DNA from: Roseiarcus sp049514155
Lineage (GTDB): Bacteria; Pseudomonadota; Alphaproteobacteria; Rhizobiales; Beijerinckiaceae
Assembly: GCF_049514155.1 (NCBI RefSeq)
Contig: NZ_JBEKVH010000106.1
Location: 1 to 13,786, forward strand
DNA length: 13,786 nucleotides
Direction: 5' to 3'
Of the stretch, positions 1 to 7,828 are shown in pieces (position 1 is the first letter of the stretch; each line of letters begins with the position of its first letter). Both the position numbers and the translations under genes were made by a program. Under the pieces are notes generated by a model. That model had not been told where the DNA came from and did no database searches. It worked only from the letters and a program-made list of their open reading frames with translations.

Positions 1-825
1 CATCACGCTCGCGTCGACGTCGACGCCGAACCAGTGGCGGATCGAAACGACACCCTGGTTGACCAGCATGCCGAGCCCGTCGAGCGTCCTGAGACCCCGG
101 GCCTCGGCGTCGCGCAGAAACAATGTGCGCGGCGGATTGGGGATGACGTCGGCGACGACCGCCTCGCGCTTGGCGCCGGAAAGATCGGCGTCGGGCCGGC
201 CTTCCGTGTCGGGATAAAGGCCGATCGACGTCGCGTTGACGAAAACGTCGCCGTCGCCGCCTGCTCGGAAAGTCCTGTCCCAAAGAACGAACTCGGCTTG
301 CGCCGGCGTCTTGGCGTTGATCAGCGCGGTCAGCTCGCTCCCGCGCGCGCTGCTGCGATTGACGACGACGAGACGCCGCGCGCCGGCGAGCGCCGCCTCG
401 ACCGCGATCGCGCGCGCCGCGCCGCCGGCGCCGAACACGACGATCGACTTGCCCTTGACGTCGATCAGCGTCCGCAGCGATTCCATGAACCCGACGCCGT
501 CGGTGTTCTCGCCGATCCATTGGTCGCCGCGCCGCACCGCGCAATTGACCGCGCCGATCGTCGCGGCGGAATCGCCGAGCCCGTCGAGATGGGCGATGAT
601 CGCCACCTTGTGCGGAATCGAGCAGTTGAAGCCGCGCCAGCCCATCGCGCGCGCGCCGCGCGCCGCCTCGCCGAGCGCCGCCGGCTGGACTTCGCAATTG
701 ATGTAGCGCGCATTCATGCCGTGATGGCGGAACGCGGATTCGATCATCGCGACGGTCGGATTCTCGGCGACCGGCGTGGCGAAGCAGCCGACCAGTTCGG
801 CGAGAAAATTGTGCGGCGTCGCCAT
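1..825 (-). CDS. aroE: Shikimate dehydrogenase family protein (AroE-like), 3' end cut by window edge
   Basis: Predicted cytoplasmic NADP-dependent reductase converting 3-dehydroshikimate to shikimate in aromatic amino acid synthesis. The frame is open from an ATG at 825 to base 1, giving 275 residues without a stop, so only a short C-terminal piece should be missing. Visible motifs are NCSIPHK at residues 67-73 (catalytic Lys73), GAVN at 91-94, ENTDG at 106-110 (catalytic Asp109), the Rossmann loop GAGGAARA at 132-139, NRSSAR at 156-161 (NADP phosphate contact), NATSIG at 197-202 and LVNQG at 254-258. A strong AGGAGG (831-836) lies 5 nt before the ATG and fixes the start. One oddity: the usual S-x-S shikimate-carboxylate site near the N-terminus (as in HSxSP) reads N22-P-T24 within AENPTV. 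The family is certain. Substrate identity (shikimate, quinate or a relative) is less so. It lies 93 bp downstream of anmK on the same strand. Confidence 0.9.
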   Translation of the reverse strand, partial: MATPHNFLAELVGCFATPVAENPTVAMIESAFRHHGMNARYINCEVQPAALGEAARGARAMGWRGFNCSIPHKVAIIAHLDGLGDSAATIGAVNCAVRRGDQWIGENTDGVGFMESLRTLIDVKGKSIVVFGAGGAARAIAVEAALAGARRLVVVNRSSARGSELTALINAKTPAQAEFVLWDRTFRAGGDGDVFVNATSIGLYPDTEGRPDADLSGAKREAVVADVIPNPPRTLFLRDAEARGLRTLDGLGMLVNQGVVSIRHWFGVDVDASVM

Positions 826-918
826 CGTTTCCTCCTCATGCCGGTTCGAAACGCGCGCGGCGTGCGCATCTTGCGCGCTCGCGCGCGGCAGTAAAGGCCG
901 CAGACCTCGCCGCGCGCC

Positions 919-2052
919 TCAGCGCAAGCGACGTTTCGTCGCTCGACCTTGCCCCGCCGGCGAGAACCGCCCGCCGGTCAGCGGCCGCGGCGCGCCGGTC
1001 GTGGTCGGCAGCGAAATCGGCAGGCCGGCGCGCGAGCGCAGGGCGAGGTAGGCGAAGCAGTGCGCCTCGACGACGTCGCCGTCGAAGCCGATCGCCTCGA
1101 TCGGCTCGACGCGCGTCGCAAGCCGGCTCGCGAGCCCCTGCATCAGCGTCGGGTTCAGCCGACCGCCGCCGCAGACCAGCCAGCGCGTCGGCGGAAACGT
1201 GAAAGGACGCGCCGCCGCCGCCGTCGCTTCGATGGTGAAGGCGGCGAGCGTCGCTGCACCGTCGGCGTCGCTCAAGCGTTCGACCGCCTGCGCGGCGGCG
1301 TGGAAATGGTTGCGGTCGAGCGACTTCGGCGGCGCCCGATCGAAATAGGGATCGCGCATCAGCGCCGCGACGATTTGCTCGTCGGCGCGGCCGGCGGCGG
1401 CGAGTCGCCCGTCCTCGTCGCGGCTCGCGCCCAGCCGCCGGGCGATGAAATCGTCGATCAGCGCGTTGGCCGGTCCGGTGTCGAAGGCGACGATTTCGCC
1501 TGAGGCGCCGAGATAGGTGACGTTGCCGACCCCGCCCCAATTGAGGACCATGACCGGCTTGTCGAGCGGCGCGCACATCGCCGCGTGATAGAGCGGCGCC
1601 AGCGGCGCGCCTTCGCCGCCGGCAGCGACGTCGGCGGAACGGAAATCGCTGACGACGTCGATCGCCAGCGCCGCCGCCGCGCGCGCGCCGTCGCAAAGCT
1701 GACGGGTGAAACGTTCGCGCGGCCGATGCAGCACCGTCTGGCCGTGCAGTCCGACGATCGCGACCTCGCCCCGGTCGACGGCGAATTCGGCGATGAAGCG
1801 ATCGACCGCCGCTGCATGCGCGTCGGTGACGGCGGCCTCGAGCTCGGCGAGCGGCCCGGCCGCGCGCGCCGGCTCGGCGACGACGGCGCGCAGCTCGGCC
1901 GCGAGCTCGGCAGGGTAGGGATAGGTGGCGCCAGGGCCTGCTTCGAGGCGCGCCTCGCCATCGGAACGGATCAGCGCGACGTCGATGCCGTCCATCGAGG
2001 TGCCGCTGATCGCGCCGATCGCCGTCGCCAGGCCGCGCGCGTCGTCGCTCAC
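919..2052 (-). CDS. anmK: Anhydro-N-acetylmuramic acid kinase
   Basis: Cytoplasmic sugar kinase of peptidoglycan recycling. It opens and phosphorylates 1,6-anhydro-MurNAc to MurNAc-6-phosphate. The 377-residue length is normal for the family. Visible motifs are the ATP-binding ISGTSMDGID at 15-24, GLHGQTVLHRP at 101-111, DFRSADVAAGGEGAPLAPLYH around 136-156 (matching the DFRRxDxAxGGxGAPL block of known AnmK), NWGGVGN at 171-177 and FDTGPANALID at 190-200, which carries the likely catalytic Asp191. The start is a GTG at 2052. It overlaps the adenosyltransferase stop as GTGA, which implies translational coupling, and the only nearby ATG lies inside the conserved SMDG motif. The gene is placed after a cobalamin enzyme rather than beside other cell-wall genes, so the operon mixes functions. 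Confidence 0.95.
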   Translation of the reverse strand: MSDDARGLATAIGAISGTSMDGIDVALIRSDGEARLEAGPGATYPYPAELAAELRAVVAEPARAAGPLAELEAAVTDAHAAAVDRFIAEFAVDRGEVAIVGLHGQTVLHRPRERFTRQLCDGARAAAALAIDVVSDFRSADVAAGGEGAPLAPLYHAAMCAPLDKPVMVLNWGGVGNVTYLGASGEIVAFDTGPANALIDDFIARRLGASRDEDGRLAAAGRADEQIVAALMRDPYFDRAPPKSLDRNHFHAAAQAVERLSDADGAATLAAFTIEATAAAARPFTFPPTRWLVCGGGRLNPTLMQGLASRLATRVEPIEAIGFDGDVVEAHCFAYLALRSRAGLPISLPTTTGAPRPLTGGRFSPAGQGRATKRRLR

Positions 2053-2645
2053 TTAGCTTCGCTCCGGCTCGCGCCGGGGACCCACAGAACGTCGGCGCGG
2101 CCGCCTTCGTTGGCGACCCGCGCGGCGACGAACAGGTAGTCGGAGAGGCGATTAACGTAAGCGAGCGCGGCCGCGCCGACCGGCTCGATCGCCGCGAGCG
2201 CCGTCATGCGCCGCTCGGCGCGTCGGCAGACGACGCGCGCCTGGTGCAGCGCCGCCGCCGCCCGCGTCCCGCCCGGCAGCACGAACGAGCGCAGCGGCGC
2301 GAGTTCGGCGTTGAGCGCGTCGATCTCGCGCTCGAGCCGCTCGACCTGGCTCGGCGCGACGCGCAGCCGCGCATCCTTCTCGCCCGGCGCGGGCGGCGCG
2401 CAAAGATCGGCGCCGAGGTCGAAGAGATCGTTCTGCGCCCGCGCCAGCGTCGCCTCGATCGCCGCCAGCGCTGCGTCGGCGGAATCGCGGGTCTCCAGCC
2501 GCGCTGCGCCGATCGCGCAATTGGCCTCGTCGACTGCGCCGAACGCTTCGACCCGCGCGTCATGTTTGGCGCGGCGCGAACCGTCGCCGAGCCCGGTCGT
2601 TCCGTCGTCGCCGGTGCGGGTGTAGATGCGATTGAGCCGGACCAT
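2049..2645 (-). CDS. PduO-type cob(I)alamin adenosyltransferase
   Basis: Transfers the adenosyl group of ATP to cob(I)alamin to make coenzyme B12. The PduO/MMAB family acts as a cytoplasmic trimer. The 198-residue product carries the family's N-terminal ATP site YTRTGDDGTTGLGDG (residues 8-22), then VDEANCAIG, a VLPGGT turn, the helix LHQARVVCRRAER and the C-terminal YVNRLSDYLFVAAR, all hallmarks of this family. The start is ATG at 2645, with a GGAAGG-like ribosome site a few bases upstream. Its stop overlaps the anmK start by 4 nt, and an HIG1-like membrane protein gene ends 11 nt upstream, so the three genes are probably one transcript. In many alphaproteobacteria the HIG1-like gene sits beside this enzyme. 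The coenzyme would serve B12-dependent mutases encoded elsewhere. The pathway choice (salvage or de novo) cannot be read here. Confidence 0.94.
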   Translation of the reverse strand: MVRLNRIYTRTGDDGTTGLGDGSRRAKHDARVEAFGAVDEANCAIGAARLETRDSADAALAAIEATLARAQNDLFDLGADLCAPPAPGEKDARLRVAPSQVERLEREIDALNAELAPLRSFVLPGGTRAAAALHQARVVCRRAERRMTALAAIEPVGAAALAYVNRLSDYLFVAARVANEGGRADVLWVPGASRSEAK

Positions 2646-2656
2646 CCGCGCCTTCC

Positions 2657-2848
2657 CTAGTGCATGCGCGTCAACAGCACGATGACGATCACCGCGACCG
2701 CCGCGAGCTGCAGTCCGACGCGCCAGCGCATCAGCTTCTGCGATCGCTCGCCCGAGCCCGGCCGAGCGAGATTGAGGAAGCCGAACAGAAGCGTGGCGGC
2801 GACGGCGATCACGGCGATCGCCACGAGGGCGCTGGCGAAGGTCGGCAT
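2657..2848 (-). CDS. Twin-transmembrane protein, HIG1-like domain
   Basis: A 63-residue inner-membrane protein with two hydrophobic helices (about residues 4-24 and 43-60). They are joined by a charged loop, GSGERSQKLMRWR, that resembles the conserved loop of HIG1 (hypoxia-induced) domain proteins. Bacterial members are often annotated as twin transmembrane proteins. Mitochondrial relatives assist respiratory supercomplexes, but the bacterial role is not established. I chose the ATG at 2848 because CGGAG lies 5 nt upstream and the protein then begins at the membrane helix. An in-frame start at 2899 would add 17 hydrophilic residues and has no clear ribosome site. It lies 11 nt upstream of the adenosyltransferase gene and is probably the first gene of that operon, 76 bp after the TIGR02302 stop. 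Confidence 0.82.
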   Translation of the reverse strand: MPTFASALVAIAVIAVAATLLFGFLNLARPGSGERSQKLMRWRVGLQLAAVAVIVIVLLTRMH

Positions 2849-2924
2849 GGCGGCTCCGATCGAGTCCGCCTTTATAGGCTGAGCCGGCGCCGCGGCCAAT
2901 TCGCTCCGGCGCGAGGCCTCAGCC

Positions 2925-5501
2925 TCAGTCGCGCTTCAACAGCCGCTCGAAATAGTCGCGCTCTTCCTCCGGCCGGCTGGGGTCGGCGAGGCGGCGGCGC
3001 AATTCTTCGAGCACCTGGCGCGCGCGCTCGGCGACGTCGGCCCCGCCGTGCAGCGCGCCCTCAAGCGCGCCGCCGCGGTTTCCCGCCTCGCGCCCGAGCG
3101 GATCGCGTCCGGGTCCGCCGGCGCCCGGCCGCCGGCTCGTCGCCTTGTAGCCGCGGCCGCCCTGGCCATTGCCTTGGCCCTGGGCCTGCTGCTGCAGGCC
3201 CTGCGCGCCCTGGCGCAAAGCCTCGAGCGCGCGGCCCTGCGCTTCGACGGCGCGGCCCTTGCCGGTTCGACCCTGATCGTCGAGCCCGCCGCCGCTCTTG
3301 TCGCCTTGGCCCTGACCGTCGCCTTGGCCTTGGTCCTGGCCGTCGCCCTTGAGGTCGCCCTCGGCTTCCTTCATGTCGCCTTGCGCGTCGTCGAAGCCCT
3401 TCTCGCCCTTCATGCCGAGCGACTTCAGCCGCTTCTGCAATTCGGCGAGGCGGTCGGCGAGCGCCCGTTGGCGCTCGTCGAGCGACGGCTTGGCCTGGTC
3501 GCCCTGGCCCTCGGGCGCGTCGCGGCCGAGCTGCTCGCGCTGATCCTGGCGGAACGTGTCGTCGCGCAACGCCTGCTGGTCGCGCAGGAGCTTGCCGAGC
3601 TCGTCGATCTGCTTGCGCATTTCGCGGCTCGCCTGGTCCTCCTGGGCGTCTTGGGCGCCGCGCATGTTCTCGAACATGTTCTGCATTTCGTCGAGCATCG
3701 CCTCGGCGTCCTGGCGCGCGCCGTTGCGCGCCATGTCTTCCATGCGGTCGAGCATCGACTCGAGATCCTGCTGCGGCAGCTCGGCGTCGGCGTCGTTCTG
3801 CTGCGGCGGCGTCTGTTGGGCAAGATCGCGCATGTAGCGCTCGGCGGCGTCGCGCAGCTCCTGGGTCAATTTGCGCAGCTCCTCGTCGCTCGCGCCGTGC
3901 TGCAGCGCCTCGCGCAATCGCTGCTCGGCGGCGCGCAAGTCGCGCTGCGCCTGCGACGCGTCGCCGTCCTCGAGCCTGAGCGCCATCGCCCACAACAGGT
4001 CGGCGACGGCGAGGAGCTCGGCGTCGCCATGCGCGTCGGCGAGCTGCGCGCGCGCCTGGCGCAGGCCGAGATAGACGCCGGCCGGCGTCTGGAAGAAGTC
4101 GGGCGCGACCGTCAGCGCGTCGATCGCCTTGGCGACGCGCGGCGTCTCGTGGTCGGGGTCGAGGACCAGCGCGCGCCGCTGCTCGACCAGCGCGCGCGCG
4201 AGCGGGTTGTGGAACGCCCGCTGCGGCAACGCGAACGTCGTCGGCGCTCCGGCGCCGACCTTTCCGGAGACGCCGGTCGCCTTCAACGTCAGGACGACCT
4301 GGGCGCCCGCCCATGGATGTTCGGAGAGGTCGCCTGTCGTTGTCGCTTCGCCGGTTCCGTTCGTCGTGCTGGGCAGGCGCAGCGCCAGCTTTGGCGGCGG
4401 AACGAGCGACCGCGGCGGCGCGGCCCCCGCGGCCGGGTTGGCGAACTCGGCCTCGGCGCCGGCGATTCCGTAGCGGTCGGTGAACGAATAATGCAGCGTC
4501 AGCGAGCCGCTGAGATTGCCGCGCGGCGGCTCGATCAGCGTGACGGTCGGCGCGCCGAGCGGGGTCGCCTCGATTTCGTATCGGCCGAGCGCGGCGCCGT
4601 CGCGGCGGAAGACGACCGCGCCGTCGCCGTTGATCGTCCAGCGCCTTTCGGCCGGCGCGCCGCGGGCGGCGGCAGTTGCAGGGGCGGGGGCGGCCTTGTC
4701 GGCCGGCTTGGCGCCGGCGACCGGCGCGATCGCGCCCTCGACCCGCGTCTCGAACAGGTCGGAATCGGCGCGCACCACCAGCGCCGAGCCCTCCGGGGTG
4801 ACGATTTTCTGCGACGGATCGCGGTCGGCGGCGAGGTCGAGCAGGATCGGCGGCTGGTTGGCGTAGGCGGGCGGGTCGATCCAGGCGTCGAGCCGCGCGG
4901 TCGCAGCCGCAGCGGCGCCGTCGCGCCAGTCGAAGGCGGCGGCGACCCGGCCGTAGCGCTCCGGCCCGGCGACGAGCGCGGCGGCGATCGCCGCCAGCAG
5001 CACGGCGAATCGCAGCGCGCGCGGATCGCGCCACGCCATGCCCGGGGCGGGCGCGGCGGGAACGAATCGCTCGACCTGGCGGGCGAGGCGGTCGCGGTGC
5101 AGCGCCCACAGCGCCGCAGTGGCGGGGTCTTCGCCCGCCATGGCGAGCCGGTCGTCGAGCGAGGCGGCGGGCCGATGCGGCGCGCCCGAATCGCGGTCGA
5201 GGCGGTCGAGGGTCTCGGCGCGGACGGGGCGCCGCAACCGCGTGAGCGGGGCGAGCGCGATCACGAAAGCGACGGCGAACGCCGCGACGCCGCCGATTCG
5301 CGCCAGGCGCGGCGCGATCTGCCACAGCCCGAGCCAGGAGACGGCGAGGAACAGCGCGACCAGCGTCGCCGCCCACACCAGCGTCGGCCAGAACCGTTCG
5401 AAGACGATCACCGCCTCGGCGCGGCGCGCCAGCGCCGTCAGCTTCGCGCCGATGCGCGTCGCCCCGTCGCTCCGCGAACTGTCAGCCTGCTTCGAATCCA
5501 A
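2925..5501 (-). CDS. TIGR02302 family membrane protein (DUF4175), function unknown
   Basis: An 858-residue protein matching the alphaproteobacterial TIGR02302/DUF4175 family, whose function is unknown. Three hydrophobic segments are visible near the N-terminus (about residues 40-60, 68-86 and 163-179). They are followed by a long, probably periplasmic region and a central stretch with beta-sandwich character (about 300-420). The C-terminal third is low-complexity: Gln/Asp/Glu-rich charged helices (about 555-700) and a Gly/Gln/Asp tract (about 715-785). It ends with a short charged helix, PEEERDYFERLLKRD. The start is TTG at 5501 with GGAG (5510-5513) 8 nt upstream. No ATG lies before the conserved part. 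It lies 46 bp downstream of lysA, a neighbourhood I recall as common in alphaproteobacteria. The antisense strand is open for most of its length, but that is a composition effect. Confidence 0.9.
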   Translation of the reverse strand: MDSKQADSSRSDGATRIGAKLTALARRAEAVIVFERFWPTLVWAATLVALFLAVSWLGLWQIAPRLARIGGVAAFAVAFVIALAPLTRLRRPVRAETLDRLDRDSGAPHRPAASLDDRLAMAGEDPATAALWALHRDRLARQVERFVPAAPAPGMAWRDPRALRFAVLLAAIAAALVAGPERYGRVAAAFDWRDGAAAAATARLDAWIDPPAYANQPPILLDLAADRDPSQKIVTPEGSALVVRADSDLFETRVEGAIAPVAGAKPADKAAPAPATAAARGAPAERRWTINGDGAVVFRRDGAALGRYEIEATPLGAPTVTLIEPPRGNLSGSLTLHYSFTDRYGIAGAEAEFANPAAGAAPPRSLVPPPKLALRLPSTTNGTGEATTTGDLSEHPWAGAQVVLTLKATGVSGKVGAGAPTTFALPQRAFHNPLARALVEQRRALVLDPDHETPRVAKAIDALTVAPDFFQTPAGVYLGLRQARAQLADAHGDAELLAVADLLWAMALRLEDGDASQAQRDLRAAEQRLREALQHGASDEELRKLTQELRDAAERYMRDLAQQTPPQQNDADAELPQQDLESMLDRMEDMARNGARQDAEAMLDEMQNMFENMRGAQDAQEDQASREMRKQIDELGKLLRDQQALRDDTFRQDQREQLGRDAPEGQGDQAKPSLDERQRALADRLAELQKRLKSLGMKGEKGFDDAQGDMKEAEGDLKGDGQDQGQGDGQGQGDKSGGGLDDQGRTGKGRAVEAQGRALEALRQGAQGLQQQAQGQGNGQGGRGYKATSRRPGAGGPGRDPLGREAGNRGGALEGALHGGADVAERARQVLEELRRRLADPSRPEEERDYFERLLKRD

Positions 5502-5547
5502 AGAGGCGTCTCCGCGCCGTCCGACCGCCGCTCCGGCGCCAGACAGT

Positions 5548-6822
5548 CTAGCGACGTTGCAACCACGGCGGAAGTTTGTCGAGGCCGATCAATTCCGCGT
5601 AGGTCGGCCGCGGCCTGACGACCGCAAATTGGCCGCCCTTGACCAGAACTTCGGGGACAAGCAGGCGGGAATTATAGGTGCCGGCCTGAACCGCGCCATA
5701 GGCGCCGGCCGACATCACCGCCAGCAGGTCGCCCGCCGCGGGTTCGGCGAGTTCGCGGTCGAGGGCGAGAAAGTCGCCGCTCTCGCACACCGGGCCGACG
5801 ACGTCGGCGCGCAGGCGCGGCGCGGCGAGCGCCGGCTCGGCGGCGGGCCAGATTTCATGATGCGCGTCGTAGAGGGTCGGACGGACGAGGTCGTTCATCG
5901 CCGCATCGACGATGACGAAGTTCCTGGCGTCGCCGCGCTTGACGTAGAGAACCGTGGTCGCCAACACGCCGGCGTTGCCGACGATCAGCCGACCCGGCTC
6001 GAAATAGAGCGTGCAGTCGAGATCGCGCGTGCTGCGCGCGACGATTTTCGCGTAGACGTCGGGAAGCGGCGGCGGATCGTTGTCGACGCGATAGGGGATG
6101 CCGAGGCCGCCGCCGAGGTCGACGTGGTCGATTGCGTGCCCGTCGGCGCGCAGCGTCCGCACGAAATCGGCGAGCAGCGCGAAAGCGTCGTCGAACGGCC
6201 GCATGTCGACGATCTGCGAGCCGATGTGCATGTCGACGCCGACGATTGCGAGGCCGGGCAGGGCGCGGGCGCGGTCGTAGACGGCGCGGGCGCGCGAGAT
6301 CGGCACGCCGAACTTGTTCTCCGCCTTGCCGGTCGAGATCTTGGCGTGGGTGCGCGCGTCGATGTCGGGGTTGACGCGGATGGCGATGCGCGCCGTCTCG
6401 CCGCGCGCGCTGGCGACCTCGGACAGCGTCTCCAACTCCGGCTCGGACTCGACGTTGAAGCAGAGGATGCCCTCGTCAAGCCCGAGCGCCATCTCCTCGC
6501 GCGTCTTGCCGACGCCGGAGAAGATGATCTTGTCGCCCGGCACGCCGGCGGCGCGGGCGCGCCTGAGCTCGCCTCCGGAGACGACGTCCATGCCGGCGCC
6601 GAGGCGCGCTAGGGTCGCCAAAACCGCCTGGTTGGAATTGGCCTTCATCGCGTAGCAGACGAGCGCCGGCCGATCGGCGAAAGCGGCGCGGAAGACCTCG
6701 AAATGCCGCTCGATGGTGGAACTCGAATAGCAATAGAACGGCGTGCCGACCTCGCCGGCGATTTTCGCCAACGAGACGTCTTCGGCGTGCAGCGCGCCGT
6801 TCCGGTAGGCGAAATGATGCAT
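5548..6822 (-). CDS. lysA: Diaminopimelate decarboxylase
   Basis: PLP-dependent enzyme that decarboxylates meso-diaminopimelate to L-lysine, the last step of the DAP pathway, in the cytoplasm. The 424-residue length is typical. The fold-type III motifs are all present: CYAMKANSN at 56-64 with the PLP lysine Lys60, HIGSQ at 199-203, the PLP-phosphate loop GGGLGIPY at 237-244, EPGR at 275-278, and CESGD at 346-350 supplying the active-site cysteine of the dimer partner. The start is ATG at 6822, just 6 nt after the lptM stop, with only a weak GTAAG ribosome site, so coupling to lptM is likely. lptM-lysA is a classic proteobacterial pair. No residue of importance is missing. Confidence 0.97.
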   Translation of the reverse strand: MHHFAYRNGALHAEDVSLAKIAGEVGTPFYCYSSSTIERHFEVFRAAFADRPALVCYAMKANSNQAVLATLARLGAGMDVVSGGELRRARAAGVPGDKIIFSGVGKTREEMALGLDEGILCFNVESEPELETLSEVASARGETARIAIRVNPDIDARTHAKISTGKAENKFGVPISRARAVYDRARALPGLAIVGVDMHIGSQIVDMRPFDDAFALLADFVRTLRADGHAIDHVDLGGGLGIPYRVDNDPPPLPDVYAKIVARSTRDLDCTLYFEPGRLIVGNAGVLATTVLYVKRGDARNFVIVDAAMNDLVRPTLYDAHHEIWPAAEPALAAPRLRADVVGPVCESGDFLALDRELAEPAAGDLLAVMSAGAYGAVQAGTYNSRLLVPEVLVKGGQFAVVRPRPTYAELIGLDKLPPWLQRR

Positions 6823-6828
6823 GGCGAC

Positions 6829-7071
6829 TTACAGAATCGGATCGAGCGCGAACGGCGTCTTCGGCGGCGTGATCGGCGGATTCTTGGGCCGTCCGAGCTG
6901 ATCGCTCAGATCGGAACTCGCCGTCGGCGCCGGAGTCGGCGTGGCGATCGCGCCGCTGGGCGGTTCGAGCGGCCCGCGGCGGCCGCATCCGGCGGCGAGC
7001 AACGCAAGGCCGAAAACCAACGCCAGCGCGACGGCGCGCCTAACGGACGGGGAACGGGCGGCGACAATCAC
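6829..7071 (-). CDS. lptM: LptM-like small lipoprotein (YifL family)
   Basis: A small outer-membrane lipoprotein. It has a positively charged N-terminus, the hydrophobic run AVALALVFGLALLAAGC ending in a lipobox (LAAGC, lipidated Cys29 with the start chosen here), then CGRRGPLEPP, the family's N-terminal signature, and a Pro/Thr-rich tail of about 50 residues. The E. coli member LptM assists assembly and disulfide maturation of the LPS translocon LptD-LptE. That role is known there and only inferred here. I chose the GTG at 7071 because GGAG lies 7 nt upstream. An in-frame GTG at 7098 would add 9 residues, but it lacks a ribosome site and overlaps a TATAGT hexamer that could be a -10 box. The gene sits 6 nt upstream of lysA, which supports the family call. 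Confidence 0.85.
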   Translation of the reverse strand: MIVAARSPSVRRAVALALVFGLALLAAGCGRRGPLEPPSGAIATPTPAPTASSDLSDQLGRPKNPPITPPKTPFALDPIL

Positions 7072-7078
7072 GGACAGG

Positions 7079-7082
7079 CTCC
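7079..7082 (-). promoter_or_regulatory. Ribosome binding site deciding the lptM start
   Basis: On the minus strand GGAG (inside GCCGGAGCC) ends 7 nt before the GTG at 7071. The upstream in-frame GTG at 7098 has no purine-rich stretch at the right distance, so this site favours the shorter lipoprotein precursor. Confidence 0.55.
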
Positions 7083-7150
7083 GGCGAACGCGCCGCACTA
7101 TAGCCGAAACCCCCGCCGATGCGAGGGGGAAGAGCGCCGCATCGCGACGC

Positions 7151-7660
7151 TCAGCCTCCGGTCTCGCCGCGCGCCTCGCCCGACGTGGTCGCGCCGGCGC
7201 GCTTCAGCCGGCTCACGGAATTGTCGAGCGCGCTGAGGAAATTGGAGCGGTCGCGGGGGCCGAAGGCCTTGGGGCCCGAGGTCGCCTGTCCCGTCTCGCG
7301 CAGATGGTCCATCAGGTTGCGCGTCGCCAGCGCCATGCCGATCGAGTCCTCGGAGAAGCGCTTGCCGGTCGGGGCGAGGACGTCGGCGCCGGCCTTGACG
7401 CAACGGCTCGCCAGCGGAATGTCGGCGGTGACGACGATCGCGCCCGGCCCGGCCCGCTCGGCGATCCAGTCGTCCGCCGCGTCCGGCCCTGCCGCGACGA
7501 CAACCCGTTCGATTCCCGGCGCACGAGGGGTCAGGATCGGGCTGTTGGCGACGACGAACACGCTAATCCCGTAGCGCGCCGCGACGCGATAGGTCTCGTC
7601 CTTCACCGGACAGGCGTCGGCGTCGATATAGATGCGCAGGCGCGGCGCGGCGGGTTCCAT
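7151..7660 (-). CDS. UPF0178 / YaiI-YqxD family protein (DUF188)
   Basis: A 169-residue cytoplasmic protein of the UPF0178 (DUF188) family. Visible family marks are the N-terminal IYIDADACPVKDE, VVVAAGPDAADDWI, the central ITADIPLA-type block (IVVTADIPLASRCV) and the C-terminal TSGPKAFGPRDRSNFLSALD. The many conserved acidic residues suggest a PIN-like, metal-binding nuclease fold. The family's activity is not established as far as I know. I chose the ATG at 7660 because the conserved region starts 8 residues later. Upstream in-frame codons up to 7792 encode a Pro/Ala/Gly-rich segment unlike the family. The tail (GATTSGEARGETGG) slightly exceeds the usual length of about 150 residues. The gene ends 79 bp upstream of the lptM start on the same strand. 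It diverges from the small gene at 7886. Confidence 0.9.
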   Translation of the reverse strand: MEPAAPRLRIYIDADACPVKDETYRVAARYGISVFVVANSPILTPRAPGIERVVVAAGPDAADDWIAERAGPGAIVVTADIPLASRCVKAGADVLAPTGKRFSEDSIGMALATRNLMDHLRETGQATSGPKAFGPRDRSNFLSALDNSVSRLKRAGATTSGEARGETGG

Positions 7661-7828
7661 GGCCGGGGGTGTAATCGCAAACCTCGGCGAGGGCGACTCG
7701 AGCCCCACGCGGCCGGGCGTCGTCCTGGCCGTTCCCGCCGTCGCGCCGCCGCTTCGCTCGGCCGCAGGCCAAGGGGGGTCGTCGCCATACATTCGCCACG
7801 GTTGCGCCCACTGTCATGCTGTGTTCTT

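Noticed and set aside
34..894. A 286-codon plus-strand frame at the left edge.
   Set aside because: It is the antisense shadow of the aroE-like gene, whose minus-strand translation carries all the expected motifs.
3150..3360. Repeated CCTTGGCC/CCTGG-like units that could look like a DNA repeat array.
   Set aside because: They are irregular and fall in frame with the Gly/Gln/Asp low-complexity protein tract, so coding bias explains them.
3061..5376. A 771-codon minus-strand frame overlapping the TIGR02302 gene in another frame.
   Set aside because: Almost purely Arg/Ala/Pro composition with no motif. A frame-shadow of the real gene.
3048..5618. An 856-codon open frame on the plus strand, antisense to the TIGR02302 gene.
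   Set aside because: Its translation is Arg/Ala/Leu-rich with no recognisable domain, and it mirrors a gene with clear family identity. Long antisense open frames are expected at this GC content.
5038..6612. A 524-codon plus-strand frame opposite lysA and the TIGR02302 gene start.
   Set aside because: It spans two real minus-strand genes and their gap, and shows no family resemblance.
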